Positions 44,414 through 54,236 are shown, counted from the first letter of the stretch. The stretch is DNA of 64,000 nt from G963665495 sp963665495 (GCA_963665495.1 OY762289.1:3348001-3412000); one strand, 5' to 3'. The notes: generated by a model from the sequence alone, not told the origin. A program made the numbers and translations.

Positions 44414-45525
44414 TCAATAAATTACAAGAGGTTCTATCTCCCGACTCACGATTCGTCGTCGGGTTCGCGAAAATGATCTTTGCCGGATCCGGCAAGACCA
44501 GAAGAAAATTGTATGAAAAACTCGCCGAACTCATGGAAAACCATGTTTCCCTGCAGAATGCAGTGATCAACTTGAAGAATCGGGCGCTCAAACGAGGCGC
44601 GACGGATTCCGAAGCAATAGTTTTAACCAAGATTGAACGACGCCTCCGGGAAGGGGTTCAATCAGGAAAAGCTTTCGTACCTTTCGTGCCAATCAGCGAG
44701 GGAGTTGTACTGCAGTCCTATGATTCTAATTTCATTCAAGGACTGCGGGATTGTGCCAAATCCATTGAAGACAATCAGAAAATCAAGGGCTGCATCGTTT
44801 CCGCAACAGCTGCGCCGGGATTCTATTTAGCTCTGCTACTGGTTGTCATGTACATCTACGGCAACGTCGTCATCCCCAAAATAGCCTACGCCTTGCCCAT
44901 GGACCGTTGGACCGGTCCGTTGAAGGGGTTGGCCTATCTCTCTTTGTTCGTCTCCTCATCCTGGTTTTGGGTGTTTCTAGTGGGAATAATTCTTATCGTA
45001 CTGTTGTTTTTCTGGTCCCTGCCGCGTTTCACCGGACCAATCCGCGCCTTTCTGGACAAGTATCCGCCCTTTTCCCTCTACCGCATCCTTGTCGGAGCCC
45101 GCACCCTTCAGGCGCTGGCGAGCCTCATGTCCTCCGGTTATTCCGTTCCCAGGGCCCTGGAAATTTTGGAAAGCCTTTCAAGACGTTCACCCTGGCTCTC
45201 GGAACGTTTCAACGCGACCCTCTATCACCTGCGCTCAGGCGAACAGTTGGGCGTGGCCTTCGAACTTACGAAACTGCATTTCCCCGATCCTGAACTTATT
45301 GAAGATCTGATCGTGTTCGCAACGTTGGACAAATTCGATGAAACTCTCATCAAAAAAGCCAGAAATTGGACTGATGAAAGCATAAATACTGTTTCCATAA
45401 CATCTAAACTGTTGAACAATCTACTTTTAATATGCATAGGCAGCTTCATTGCCTTCATGACAATGGGGATAATGGGTATTGGTGCAAGAATTCAAGAATT
45501 CGCTAACACAACACAAATCATGTAA
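44410..45525 (+). CDS. pilR: PilR inner-membrane platform protein (GspF family)
   Basis: A 371-residue polytopic protein with two T2SS-F domains and three membrane helices (SATAAPGFYLALLLVVMYIY; FLVGIILIVLLFFW; LLNNLLLICIGSFIAFM). It is the platform on which PilQ pushes pilin. The ATG at 44410 overlaps the ancestral pilQ stop in copy B. Confidence 0.9.
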   Translation: MINKLQEVLSPDSRFVVGFAKMIFAGSGKTRRKLYEKLAELMENHVSLQNAVINLKNRALKRGATDSEAIVLTKIERRLREGVQSGKAFVPFVPISEGVVLQSYDSNFIQGLRDCAKSIEDNQKIKGCIVSATAAPGFYLALLLVVMYIYGNVVIPKIAYALPMDRWTGPLKGLAYLSLFVSSSWFWVFLVGIILIVLLFFWSLPRFTGPIRAFLDKYPPFSLYRILVGARTLQALASLMSSGYSVPRALEILESLSRRSPWLSERFNATLYHLRSGEQLGVAFELTKLHFPDPELIEDLIVFATLDKFDETLIKKARNWTDESINTVSITSKLLNNLLLICIGSFIAFMTMGIMGIGARIQEFANTTQIM

Positions 45526-45543
45526 CCGAGAGGAAAAAAGTAA

Positions 45544-46059
45544 ATGAAAATCAGATCAAACAATCAACTTGGATTAACAATCGTTGAACTAATAATCGTT
45601 ATGTGCATATTTGGAATCGTAGTATCTGGAGCAATGCTATATTACGGTGATATGACTACAACGACAAATGTTCAGGCGGCACAAAAAGATCTTCTATCAC
45701 TTTGCAGTAACATATCCAGTGCTTACCAGGCTGAACCTGATTTCAGTGCATTAAGTACTGAAAACGCCGTAAATATGGCCTTAATTCCCTCATCCATGCT
45801 TAAAGGCTCGGATGTGCACAGTGCTTTTGGCGGAGATGTGACAATTGAGGCCAACAGCGACGCCCGCTATTTCGATGTCACAATTGACGGCATTCCCGGC
45901 GACGCCTGTCCCAAATTGGCCGTGTTCGAACGTGGAGGGTGGGAATCCGTCACCGTCAACGGCACCGATATTTCGCAACTCGCCTCGGATACCGTGACGG
46001 CCACGGTGGGCACGGCCTGCGACGAAGACACCAACACCATAGTGTACACGACGAAATAA
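45544..46059 (+). CDS. pilS: PilS major type IVb prepilin
   Basis: A 171-residue prepilin. A nine- or ten-residue leader ends in G before LTIVELIIVMCIFGIVVSG (G-L cleavage, Glu at +5). The C-terminal head has a Cys pair (about 119 and 159) for the pilin disulfide. GAGAGGAAAA lies upstream. Cleavage requires a PilU prepilin peptidase, which is not in the window. Confidence 0.9.
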   Translation: MKIRSNNQLGLTIVELIIVMCIFGIVVSGAMLYYGDMTTTTNVQAAQKDLLSLCSNISSAYQAEPDFSALSTENAVNMALIPSSMLKGSDVHSAFGGDVTIEANSDARYFDVTIDGIPGDACPKLAVFERGGWESVTVNGTDISQLASDTVTATVGTACDEDTNTIVYTTK

Positions 46060-46491
46060 ATGATTGCGAACGCCATCCTTGTCTTTTTTACCGCCGTGAT
46101 GCTCTGCATCTTCAACCCCTTTTCAGGAGTATTGAGCGTCACGCCTCGGGAAGACACCATCGCGGCAAATTACATCACGTATCGCATGGCCGTCATCGCT
46201 TACGTCGAGGATCATAGTTCATTCATGGGGGAAGCGGACATGTCGGACCTGTCCCTTCCCTCCGGCTTTCAGGAACTCAATGCATGGCGCAATTACATCG
46301 ATGCGACGGCCATCTATGTTTACGGTCCCTATGATCCCGGCGTGCTGCTGGAAATCTCCGAACGTTTGGACGGTACGCGGCTGTTCGGAATAAGTGACTC
46401 CGGGAACCTCGTATCACCCCTGTATGGAAACGTGGAAACCCTGCCCTCCTGGTGCGAGGATTCCGTGATAATTTCAATGGTGAGAAGATGA
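46060..46491 (+). CDS. pilM: PilM-like pilus protein
   Basis: A 143-residue protein with one N-terminal membrane helix (AILVFFTAVMLCIFNPF) and a small periplasmic domain (AANYITYRMAVIAYVEDH). Size, place beside pilS and pilV, and sequence style match R64 PilM. It begins directly after the pilS stop, and its stop overlaps pilV (ATGA). Confidence 0.72.
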   Translation: MIANAILVFFTAVMLCIFNPFSGVLSVTPREDTIAANYITYRMAVIAYVEDHSSFMGEADMSDLSLPSGFQELNAWRNYIDATAIYVYGPYDPGVLLEISERLDGTRLFGISDSGNLVSPLYGNVETLPSWCEDSVIISMVRR

Positions 46492-47642
46492 AACGAAACG
46501 GCTTTTCAATCATCGAGGCGCTTGCCGTCCTGATGGTAATGGGCTTTCTGACGATGTTCTTCGCCCAGTACATGACCATGGGCGCTACGCAGCTCAACAA
46601 ACAGGCGGCGGCGAAACAGCTCGTCAAAGTCGCGGAAGCGGCCACATTGTACATCGCCGACAATTACGACGCGCTGCAGAACACGGCGACGGACACTTCC
46701 GCCGCCGTGGTAAGCCTCTCCGACATCATTTCCGGCGGCTATCTGCCGGATTCTTTCGGCAACAATCCCTGGAAACAGACCTACACGCTGTACGTTCTCG
46801 AGCCCACGGGCAAAAACCTCGAAGGCCTGGTGCTTACCTCCGGCGGTATGCCCACAAACACGGAATTTGAAAACAGCATCATACCGGCCACCGCAGCGCT
46901 GGCCGGTTCGGTCGCCGGGTATGTGCCTACCGGCCTGATTTCCGGCCAATCCACCAGTGTCATCGAGGGCGCTTTCGGCGGTTGGGAACTGGACATTTCG
47001 GGTACCGATATTCCCAATCCGGGAGCCGGACATCTGGCCGCCTATGTTCCTTTTTCCGAAAACGCCGCCACAAGCGACTATCTCTATCGTTCGGCAGTCC
47101 CCTTGCATCCGGAATTGAACCAGATGTGGACCACTCTCGACATGTACGGGAACGATATCGAGATGGGCGACGGTTCCTCCGTGGGCAATGTCGGCGGCGG
47201 AGACGGCGAAGGCGTACGCAGCATGAACCTTGAAGACACGTCCTATGACGATATCACCTGCAACAACAGCGACGATGAGGAGGGACGGATCTGGTTCGAC
47301 GACTCCAAGGACGGGATCTTTATTTGTGAAGACGGCGTGAAACGCAAGTTTCAGACAACTTCCACAAGCGCTTTCATCAAAGACATAACGCTTGTCAGCA
47401 CCGGCCAGACGGTTTCCAAGCCGGATTGTCCGGACGATCTCACCACGAAACAGATCTTTCTCTATCCCGCCAGCTTCGCGGCCAATACCACGGGCCGCTA
47501 CCTCAAAGGCGTCCAGGTTTGGGCAGATTCCCTTTCATCGAGCTCTTGGCAAGTCCATATGCAAATCATGACCGACCTTGGTTGGGTCACGCCCTCTTCC
47601 CAGTTCGGGAAAATGGTGGCCGTGACAAAATGCAGCCCATAA
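46488..47642 (+). CDS. pilV: PilV minor pilin/tip adhesin
   Basis: A 384-residue prepilin-like protein: leader MKRNG before FSIIEALAVLMVMGFLTMFF. The long shaft ends in a domain (KDITLVSTGQTVSKPDCPDD, then the LGWVTPSSQFGKMVAVTKC end) like the variable ends made by R64-type shufflons, which set recipient choice. No repeated 19-bp-type sfx sites or rci recombinase are seen downstream, so the end looks fixed. ATG at 46488 overlaps pilM. Confidence 0.88.
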   Translation: MKRNGFSIIEALAVLMVMGFLTMFFAQYMTMGATQLNKQAAAKQLVKVAEAATLYIADNYDALQNTATDTSAAVVSLSDIISGGYLPDSFGNNPWKQTYTLYVLEPTGKNLEGLVLTSGGMPTNTEFENSIIPATAALAGSVAGYVPTGLISGQSTSVIEGAFGGWELDISGTDIPNPGAGHLAAYVPFSENAATSDYLYRSAVPLHPELNQMWTTLDMYGNDIEMGDGSSVGNVGGGDGEGVRSMNLEDTSYDDITCNNSDDEEGRIWFDDSKDGIFICEDGVKRKFQTTSTSAFIKDITLVSTGQTVSKPDCPDDLTTKQIFLYPASFAANTTGRYLKGVQVWADSLSSSSWQVHMQIMTDLGWVTPSSQFGKMVAVTKCSP

Positions 47643-47653
47643 GGAGATTTTCC

Positions 47654-48388
47654 ATGTTCCGCATCCTGTTTGCAGCTCTGCTGATTCTGTCGTTGATTTT
47701 CACGTCCTGTTTGTCCGCGTCGGCAGGTGATTCGGAAAACACAGACGACATGGTCAAAACGGAAGAAGGCGACGTGCATACGCACGGAGGAGATATCGAT
47801 CTTGAGCAAGGTGACATAGAAGACGCAAAAAACACCACAACCACCTATGTCTGGACCGACACGGTCACTGCCACGGGTGTTCTCAAAGGGCCGAGAGTCC
47901 AGGCCAATCAACTCACTTCGAACGGGGATTCGACCATCAAAGTGTACAACGGTGTGGACGGACAGGGAAACCTGATCTCGAATGTGAATTCGGTTCAGGT
48001 GACGAACGCCGTCCCCGCCGGGAACAACTATCTCGCGTCGAAGTATTACGTCGATCAGCTCCATGTGCAATCCGAGTCCCTGTACGGAGGAAACCATACG
48101 CTGACGGACTGCTTCAACGCCAACGGCTATCCCGAGGGATATAACGGTGCCATTTTATGCAACATTGCTGGCTCTTCCTGCCCCTCGGGCTGGTCCGCCT
48201 ATCCGGGCAATCCGAATACTACAGATCCAGTACAATGCAATTTATATGAGGGCGGTGGGGCTAACCGCGAAGATTATTGCACAACGGGTGCACACTCTCG
48301 TCTTTCAACAGCATCTGACGCTAGTTGTTCGCCAACCAATAGTTCGATTAGTTGTTCTTCCAGAGTCGTTGGCGTGGGGTGCTACTGA
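47654..48388 (+). CDS. Secreted protein after pilV, candidate second pilus-tip protein
   Basis: A 244-residue exported protein with a lipobox-like LIFTSC signal end. The acidic N-part is followed by VYNGVDGQGNLISNVNSVQV and YYVDQ, a pattern like the shaft just before the shuffled ends of PilV. The Cys-rich C-terminal third (eleven Cys or so) has codon use and base composition unlike the rest. AAGGAGA lies upstream. The gene stop overlaps traG. Role as a tip or adhesin is inference. Confidence 0.6.
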   Translation: MFRILFAALLILSLIFTSCLSASAGDSENTDDMVKTEEGDVHTHGGDIDLEQGDIEDAKNTTTTYVWTDTVTATGVLKGPRVQANQLTSNGDSTIKVYNGVDGQGNLISNVNSVQVTNAVPAGNNYLASKYYVDQLHVQSESLYGGNHTLTDCFNANGYPEGYNGAILCNIAGSSCPSGWSAYPGNPNTTDPVQCNLYEGGGANREDYCTTGAHSRLSTASDASCSPTNSSISCSSRVVGVGCY

Positions 48389-50289
48389 TGCAGACGCCCG
48401 CCTACGGACTTGGTTCATTACATAAAAAGTCCTGGCGCTCGATTGCGGCGTTGTTTTTCCTGGTTGCCTGGAGCCTGGCTTGCTTGAGTTACTGCACGCA
48501 GGCCATCGCGGAGGCCTACGGCTACCATCCGGCCTTCGGTACGCCTGTTCGCGGATCCTGGTATTGGCCCTGGGCGTGTGTCGTCTGGTTGCGTGCCATG
48601 CCGGATCTGCGTACCGGCGCGGAAGACATCATTTCCAACACCATAATGATCTTCAGCGCTCCCTTTGGAGTGTACGTGTTTTTCACGCTCGTCTTCGGCA
48701 GGAAAGTCAACGCCAAGGATGACGTTCACGGAACCGCGCGCTGGGCGAACAAGGAAGATATAGAGAAAACGGAACTTCTCTCCGGGGAAGGCGTTTATGT
48801 GGGGGGTTGGAAAGACAAGGGGTTTCTTGGTTTCAAATATCTGCGCTACCTTCGCGATAACAGCCCCAGCCATGTGCTCGCATTCGCTCCCACACGTTCG
48901 GGCAAAGGCATCGGGCTTGTGTTGCCGACGCTCCTTTCCTGGCTGTACAGCTCGATCACGTTGGACATAAAAGGCGAGAATTACGCACTCACTGCTGGCT
49001 ACCGTCAAAAAGTCCTCAAACACAGAGTGTTTCGTTTCGAACCGACCGACACCACCGGCACGTCGGCCCGATTCAATCCGCTCTCTGAAGTCCGCCTCGA
49101 TACCCTCAACGCCATCGCCGATGTGCAAAATATTTGCGCGATGATCATGGACCCGGACGGCAAAGGGCTCAACAACTACTTTGAAAAGGCCGGCGATGGG
49201 TTCCTTGTCGGCGCTCTGCTGCATACGCTTGTCATCAAGCGCGCGGAAGGCAAAATCGCCACCATGGCCGATGTCGTCGAATGTGTCGCCGACGAACGAT
49301 TCGAAGACATCTACGAATTTTTGCGTTCGGTTTTGGACACTCAACACAGAGATCTGCTGCAAGAAGCGGGAATCGACAAAGCGGTGGCCGAGCATATTCA
49401 CAAGGCCGTTCATTCCGCCATTGCCGAGTGCAACGCCAAGGCGGATCGCGAACTCTCCGGCGTGGTTTCCAGCGCCATGACCAATCTCAGGCTGTACCGT
49501 GATCCCATTGTCGCCGCCAACACAAGCACGAGCGATTTCACCATACACGATTTGATGAACGCCGATGATCCCGTCGATCTTTACCTTGTGGTCCGGCCAT
49601 CGGATATCGATCGTTTGCGCCCCCTCATGCGGCTGTTTTTGAATATCGCTTTACGGCGTCTCACGGAATCCATGCAGTTCGCCGAAGGGCGCTCCGTGTC
49701 CGCCCATAAGCACAAGCTGTTGCTGATGATGGATGAGTTCACTGCTCTTGGCCGCTTGGAAATATTCCAACGGGCTTTGGCGTTCATGGGCGGCTACGGC
49801 ATCAAAGCCTATCTCATTGTTCAGGATCTCACCCAATTGCACGAAGCCTATTCAAAGAACGAGTCGATCACTTCCAATTGCCATACTCGAATCGCCTTTG
49901 CTCCCAACAACATCGATACGGCCAATCTGTTATCGGCGATGACCGGCAAGGCAACGGTTCTTTCGAAGAAAACTTCCCTCTCCGGCAGGCGTTCAAGCCA
50001 TCTCGGCAACGCGACCGTCAGCGTCAGCGAGATTTCCAGACCATTGCTCACCGCTGAGGAATGCATGCGGTTGCCTGGTCCGGAAAAGGACTCAAAGGGC
50101 AACATCAAAAAGCCGGGCGAAATGCTCATTTTCTCCGCCGGCTCCCCCCCCGTACGCGGTACGCAGATCTTGTATTTCAAAGATCCCGTGTTCAGCGCCC
50201 GCGCGAAAATCCCCGCACCAGGGCAGGAACCCAAGTCCTCCAAAATGGACGTTGGAGCCCTGTTCAAGACCCGAAACAAGGCGGCTTAG
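48388..50289 (+). CDS. traG: TraG coupling protein (VirD4 family)
   Basis: A 633-residue inner-membrane ATPase that feeds relaxosome DNA to the type IV channel. Two N-terminal membrane helices; Walker A FAPTRSGKGIGLVLP; Walker B LLLMMDEFTALGR; and DLTQLHEAYSKNESI with NCHTRIAFAPN are typical of TraG. ATG at 48388 overlaps the upstream stop (TGATG). Confidence 0.95.
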   Translation: MQTPAYGLGSLHKKSWRSIAALFFLVAWSLACLSYCTQAIAEAYGYHPAFGTPVRGSWYWPWACVVWLRAMPDLRTGAEDIISNTIMIFSAPFGVYVFFTLVFGRKVNAKDDVHGTARWANKEDIEKTELLSGEGVYVGGWKDKGFLGFKYLRYLRDNSPSHVLAFAPTRSGKGIGLVLPTLLSWLYSSITLDIKGENYALTAGYRQKVLKHRVFRFEPTDTTGTSARFNPLSEVRLDTLNAIADVQNICAMIMDPDGKGLNNYFEKAGDGFLVGALLHTLVIKRAEGKIATMADVVECVADERFEDIYEFLRSVLDTQHRDLLQEAGIDKAVAEHIHKAVHSAIAECNAKADRELSGVVSSAMTNLRLYRDPIVAANTSTSDFTIHDLMNADDPVDLYLVVRPSDIDRLRPLMRLFLNIALRRLTESMQFAEGRSVSAHKHKLLLMMDEFTALGRLEIFQRALAFMGGYGIKAYLIVQDLTQLHEAYSKNESITSNCHTRIAFAPNNIDTANLLSAMTGKATVLSKKTSLSGRRSSHLGNATVSVSEISRPLLTAEECMRLPGPEKDSKGNIKKPGEMLIFSAGSPPVRGTQILYFKDPVFSARAKIPAPGQEPKSSKMDVGALFKTRNKAA

Positions 50290-50290
50290 G

Positions 50291-50761
50291 ATGAGACTCG
50301 CTTTTTCTTTCATGGCTTTGATCTGCCTCGCTTTGGTCTCAATTCTTTGCCGGCAATTCGTTGTGGTGAACATTACCTCATCGCTTCCGCGCGGCATCTA
50401 CGCGTACGAACGAGGCAAGACACCCGCCAAGGGAGCGTACGTCGTATTCGAATTGCCGGAGAATTTTCCTGCCCATCGCTTGGCCGAAACTCGCGGCTAT
50501 CTGACGTCGGGCAGGAAACTCCAAAAACGAGTCGCTGCCATGCCCGGAGATTCCTACACGCTTCCGCACTCCTGCGAACGGGATTCCCATGGCTGGCCGC
50601 TACCACACTATGAACCGACACAAGGCCTCGTACCGCCTGGAATGGCCGTTGTTCTCGGCCTGACTGCCAGAAGTTTCGATTCCCGTTATTTCGGGCCGGT
50701 GCCTCTAAAAATCTTGAAGGTCGTCAGACCTGTTTTTCTAATCGATAAGGAGATGCTCTGA
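50291..50761 (+). CDS. traF: TraF conjugative pilin maturation protease (S26 family)
   Basis: A 156-residue membrane peptidase. The catalytic serine is in NITSSLPRGIYAY and the lysine in KLQKRVAAMPGD, in the order of signal-peptidase-like enzymes. RP4 TraF trims and cyclises TrbC pilin. It follows traG directly and overlaps topB, the RP4 order traG-traF-traE. Confidence 0.92.
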   Translation: MRLAFSFMALICLALVSILCRQFVVVNITSSLPRGIYAYERGKTPAKGAYVVFELPENFPAHRLAETRGYLTSGRKLQKRVAAMPGDSYTLPHSCERDSHGWPLPHYEPTQGLVPPGMAVVLGLTARSFDSRYFGPVPLKILKVVRPVFLIDKEML

Positions 50762-52911
50762 TGAGACTATTCATTGCTGAAAAGCCCAGTCTGGGCCGGG
50801 CCATAGCCGACGGCCTGGGCGGCGGCGAGAGAAATGACGGCTACATCGAATGTGCCAACGGTGACGTGGTAACCTGGTGCTTCGGCCATTTGCTCGAACT
50901 GGTCAATCCGGAAGAATACTCGCGCGAATGGGCGAGCTGGAGCAAAGAAATATTGCCCATGCTGCCCAAAAGCTGGCGTAAAGAGCCTCGCAAGGACAAA
51001 GGCGTATCCAAACAGCTCAAAACCATCGGCAAGCTGCTTCAGAGCTGTTCCGAAGCCGTCAACGCGGGGGATCCGGACCGGGAAGGACAACTTATCGTCG
51101 ATGAGGTGCTCGAACATCACAACTACAAAGGACCATGCACCCGCATCTGGCTTGCCGCCCTGGACGCGAAAAGCGTTGCCAAGGCCTTGTCCGACCTTGA
51201 AGACAACGCCAAATACAAGTTGTTGAGAAAAGCCGCCATGGCGCGTTCCATGGCGGACTGGCTGTACGGCATGAACACCACGCGGGCGCTGACCATTGTG
51301 GGCCGGGCTATCGGCGTTCAGGGCGTGCTGTCCGGCGGACGCGTGCAGACCGCGACGCTGGCGCTCATCGGCACGCGATGCAATGCGATCGAGCAATTCA
51401 AGCCGCAAAATTATTATGTTCTCGAAGCGGACCTCCAACACCGGAACGGCCCGTTCAAAGTCCGCTGGACGCCTGAGGAAGGTCTGCTAACAGACAAAAC
51501 CCTCGCTGAACGCATGGTGCAAGCCGTTGCCGGGCAAACCGGAAAACTCGGCAAAATCGATATCGAGGAAAAAAGCCAATCCGCCCCCTTGCCTCATTGT
51601 TTGTCTTCTCTGCAGGCGGAAGCGAATAGACTGTACGGCCTGAGCGCCAAACAGACCTTGGACATCGCTCAAAAGCTCTATGAGGGGAAACTCACCACGT
51701 ATCCCCGCTCCGATTGTCGTTACTTGCCGGAAGAGCAATTCGGCGAGGTCGCAGCCGTGCTGGGCAGTCTCCACGCTGTTGTTCCCTCGGTTGATCGAAC
51801 GGATCCGACAATCAAAAACAAGACCTGGAACACGGCCAAGGTCACCGCTCACCACGCCATCATTCCCACCGGCGAAGCCCCAAGAAGTCTTGATAAAGAC
51901 GAGGCCCGGATTTTTGAATTGATTTGTCACGGCTACGTCCGTCAGTTTTTTACACCGTTGCGATATGAGGCGCGGCAAATCCTTATCGATCTTCCGTCAG
52001 AGAGCGACGCTCACCAGCCAACCCGGACGTGGAAAGCCACAGGCAGACGCGTCCTCGACCCGGGGTGGACCATTGTCGGGCAGAACAAAGAACCAGGTGA
52101 AAAACAGGATGCCGAACAGGAGGAACAAATCTTCCCGGATATGAACGAGGGAGACACCGTCGAATGTCTTCGAGCCGAAGCCAAACCCGGCAAGACAAAG
52201 CCGCCCGCGCGTTTCACAGAGGGAAGTCTGATTACGGCCATGGCCAACGTACATAACGTGGTCGAAGATCCAGAAGCCAAGAAAACACTACGGGAAAATG
52301 AGGGCATTGGGACGGAAGCCACGCGTGCCGGAATCATCGAGACATTGAAAAAACGCCGGTACATAGCCGTCAAATCCAACAAGATCCACATTACCGGACT
52401 GGGCGAGAACGTTCTCAACATCGCCCCTGAAACCCTGAAAGACCCGGTTACGACCGCCGTCTGGGAACGCAATCTCTCGGACATCGCCGGCGGCAAACTC
52501 TATCCGGATAAATTCATGCTCGCACAAGAGGACGCTTTGCCGCAAATCGTCCAGGCGATCTTTGCCGCAGATGTGAACAGCTTCAAAGTGGACGTCCCTA
52601 AATGCCCCGAATGCGGCAGTGTGCTCCAGCGCTGGCCAAGCAAAAAAGACAAAAAACAGTTCTACTGGTCCTGCATGAACAAGGAACAGCACCCCGATGG
52701 ACAACCCGTCTTTCTTCCCGACGACAAAGGGAAACCAGGCGTGCGCCGACCAACCGAAACGGCCCCTTGCCCGACCTGCGGCAAGACCCTGAGCCGCCGT
52801 CAATCCAAAAAGAATAAGAAAATTTTTTATTGGGCCTGTGAAAGCCGGACATGCCCTCTATTATCCGACGACAAAGGAAAGCCCGGCAGACCGTTCAAGG
52901 AAAAGAATTAA
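50761..52911 (+). CDS. topB: DNA topoisomerase III (TraE/TopB)
   Basis: A 716-residue type IA topoisomerase. The Toprim region starts LFIAEKPSLGRAIAD, with DPDREGQLIVDEVLEHH, and the active tyrosine is Tyr314 in TTYPRSDCRYL. Two C-terminal zinc ribbons (CPECG...C from about 617 and CPTCG...C to 710) follow. RP4 carries a homologue as traE in the same place. It probably resolves DNA during transfer or excision. Confidence 0.95.
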   Translation: MRLFIAEKPSLGRAIADGLGGGERNDGYIECANGDVVTWCFGHLLELVNPEEYSREWASWSKEILPMLPKSWRKEPRKDKGVSKQLKTIGKLLQSCSEAVNAGDPDREGQLIVDEVLEHHNYKGPCTRIWLAALDAKSVAKALSDLEDNAKYKLLRKAAMARSMADWLYGMNTTRALTIVGRAIGVQGVLSGGRVQTATLALIGTRCNAIEQFKPQNYYVLEADLQHRNGPFKVRWTPEEGLLTDKTLAERMVQAVAGQTGKLGKIDIEEKSQSAPLPHCLSSLQAEANRLYGLSAKQTLDIAQKLYEGKLTTYPRSDCRYLPEEQFGEVAAVLGSLHAVVPSVDRTDPTIKNKTWNTAKVTAHHAIIPTGEAPRSLDKDEARIFELICHGYVRQFFTPLRYEARQILIDLPSESDAHQPTRTWKATGRRVLDPGWTIVGQNKEPGEKQDAEQEEQIFPDMNEGDTVECLRAEAKPGKTKPPARFTEGSLITAMANVHNVVEDPEAKKTLRENEGIGTEATRAGIIETLKKRRYIAVKSNKIHITGLGENVLNIAPETLKDPVTTAVWERNLSDIAGGKLYPDKFMLAQEDALPQIVQAIFAADVNSFKVDVPKCPECGSVLQRWPSKKDKKQFYWSCMNKEQHPDGQPVFLPDDKGKPGVRRPTETAPCPTCGKTLSRRQSKKNKKIFYWACESRTCPLLSDDKGKPGRPFKEKN

Positions 52912-52927
52912 GCTATTGCTGAGAGAT

Positions 52928-52945
52928 GGGCCGCGTAAGCGGCCC
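52928..52945. other. Strong hairpin after topB
   Basis: GGGCCGC-GTAA-GCGGCCC, a perfect 7-bp stem with a GTAA loop, between topB and the next gene, without a T-run. It could act as a processing or attenuation site. Confidence 0.55.
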
Positions 52946-52974
52946 TACCTGACAAAAAGGAGTAACACAACACA

Positions 52975-53541
52975 ATGAATCCGAAATACATTTTCGAGAA
53001 TAGAGCCGTACAGGCAGGCCCCGACAACGCGGAAGAGGTAAATTGTCTGGACTGTGACGAAGAACTTGTATTCGCCATGCGAGATCAACATCATACTTTT
53101 TCAATAGGTCTTCGCACTGTACTGCAATGCCTTATGCTAGCCGAAAAAAAAGGTAAAATTCCACTGCTTTCTGATAGTTGGTGGATTTCTATTGCCTGCC
53201 GTCATGGTATTGAAGAGATTATTCCGAAGTTTCCCACCCAAGGGAATAAAATGCATACCTATCAGCTTCGTGAAGATGGAGATGAAAAGGAGCTTTCAAG
53301 GAGCAGTTTCGAAGAAGATACTCGGAAATGCTACCCTTATTACCAACAAAGCTGCGAAAAAGAATCCATTCATTTTGCCGTATGCCCAGAATGTAAAAAT
53401 CCAATTCAAATCATAGGACTGTATTCGCACATCAGGCCATTTGCAATGCACTGTGCGTGCAGTATCCCCAGAATCGCATCTTTTGACCAGGACTCCTACG
53501 CTAACTGTACTCTTGCACATGGGAACAAGAAAGGAACTTAA
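52975..53541 (+). CDS. Zinc-finger-like hypothetical protein
   Basis: A 188-residue soluble protein with eleven cysteines, including CLDCDEEL (about 24-31) and CPECKNPIQ (about 137-145) plus a later CAC. It probably binds zinc. AAGGAG lies upstream. It sits between topB and the lytic transglycosylase, so it may have a transfer role. I do not recognise it. Confidence 0.65.
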   Translation: MNPKYIFENRAVQAGPDNAEEVNCLDCDEELVFAMRDQHHTFSIGLRTVLQCLMLAEKKGKIPLLSDSWWISIACRHGIEEIIPKFPTQGNKMHTYQLREDGDEKELSRSSFEEDTRKCYPYYQQSCEKESIHFAVCPECKNPIQIIGLYSHIRPFAMHCACSIPRIASFDQDSYANCTLAHGNKKGT

Positions 53542-53547
53542 AAAGCC

Positions 53548-54234
53548 ATGAAATGGTCATCGGTTATCTTTTTAGTTTGGATAGTGGTCTTCTTTCAGCT
53601 TCCCGGCCACGCCTATACCCTTTACGGCTATCAGGACACATCGGGAACGATCCACCTCAGTGAAACCAAACTCGATGATAATTATGTCCTTCTCAAGGAT
53701 TCCCCGGTAGCCCCCAGACTGACCATCCAGGAAGCCCGCAGACTAATCCAAATCAAGCATGCCATACAGAACGGCTCTGATTCCGTTATTCACCGTCATG
53801 TTTTCAAAACAAAAGCAGGAACCTTCCACTACCCGGCATTGATCACGAATAAAAGCATTCTGTCTTGCATTGAAACAACTGGCCAGCGCTACCACCTTGA
53901 TCCGGCGCTTCTGTACGCGGTCATCGAGCAGGAATCCGGATTCCAGGCAAAAGCCGTTTCTCCGAAAGGAGCCATGGGAATGATGCAACTCATGCCGGAG
54001 ACCGCGAAGCAGTGGGGGTTACTGCATCCATTCGACCCGGTTGCAAATATTGACGCCGGGGCAAGACACCTTCGTTGGCTCGTCGAAAAATTTTCCAATT
54101 TGCAACTTGCCTTGGCCGCATACAACTCCGGCCACGCGAACGTGATCAAATATGGCGGAGTTCCGCCGTTCCCAGAAACAAAACTCTATGTTGCCAGAAT
54201 TATGGAACGTTATCAGATTTTGCAAGGAGGTTAG
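53548..54234 (+). CDS. Lytic transglycosylase (SLT, TrbN/PilT/VirB1-like)
   Basis: A 228-residue exported enzyme that opens peptidoglycan for the transfer apparatus or pilus. After the signal peptide (ends GHA-YT) comes a DUF4124-like start (YGYQDTSGTIHLSE). The SLT domain begins ALLYAVIEQESGFQAKAVSP with the catalytic Glu, followed by GAMGMMQLMPETA and AAYNSGHANV. The last clearly GC-balanced gene before the AT-rich zone. Confidence 0.9.
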   Translation: MKWSSVIFLVWIVVFFQLPGHAYTLYGYQDTSGTIHLSETKLDDNYVLLKDSPVAPRLTIQEARRLIQIKHAIQNGSDSVIHRHVFKTKAGTFHYPALITNKSILSCIETTGQRYHLDPALLYAVIEQESGFQAKAVSPKGAMGMMQLMPETAKQWGLLHPFDPVANIDAGARHLRWLVEKFSNLQLALAAYNSGHANVIKYGGVPPFPETKLYVARIMERYQILQGG

Positions 54235-54236
54235 AT

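Noticed and set aside
47400..48390. Shufflon
   Set aside because: No repeated inverted crossover sites and no rci-type tyrosine recombinase were seen.
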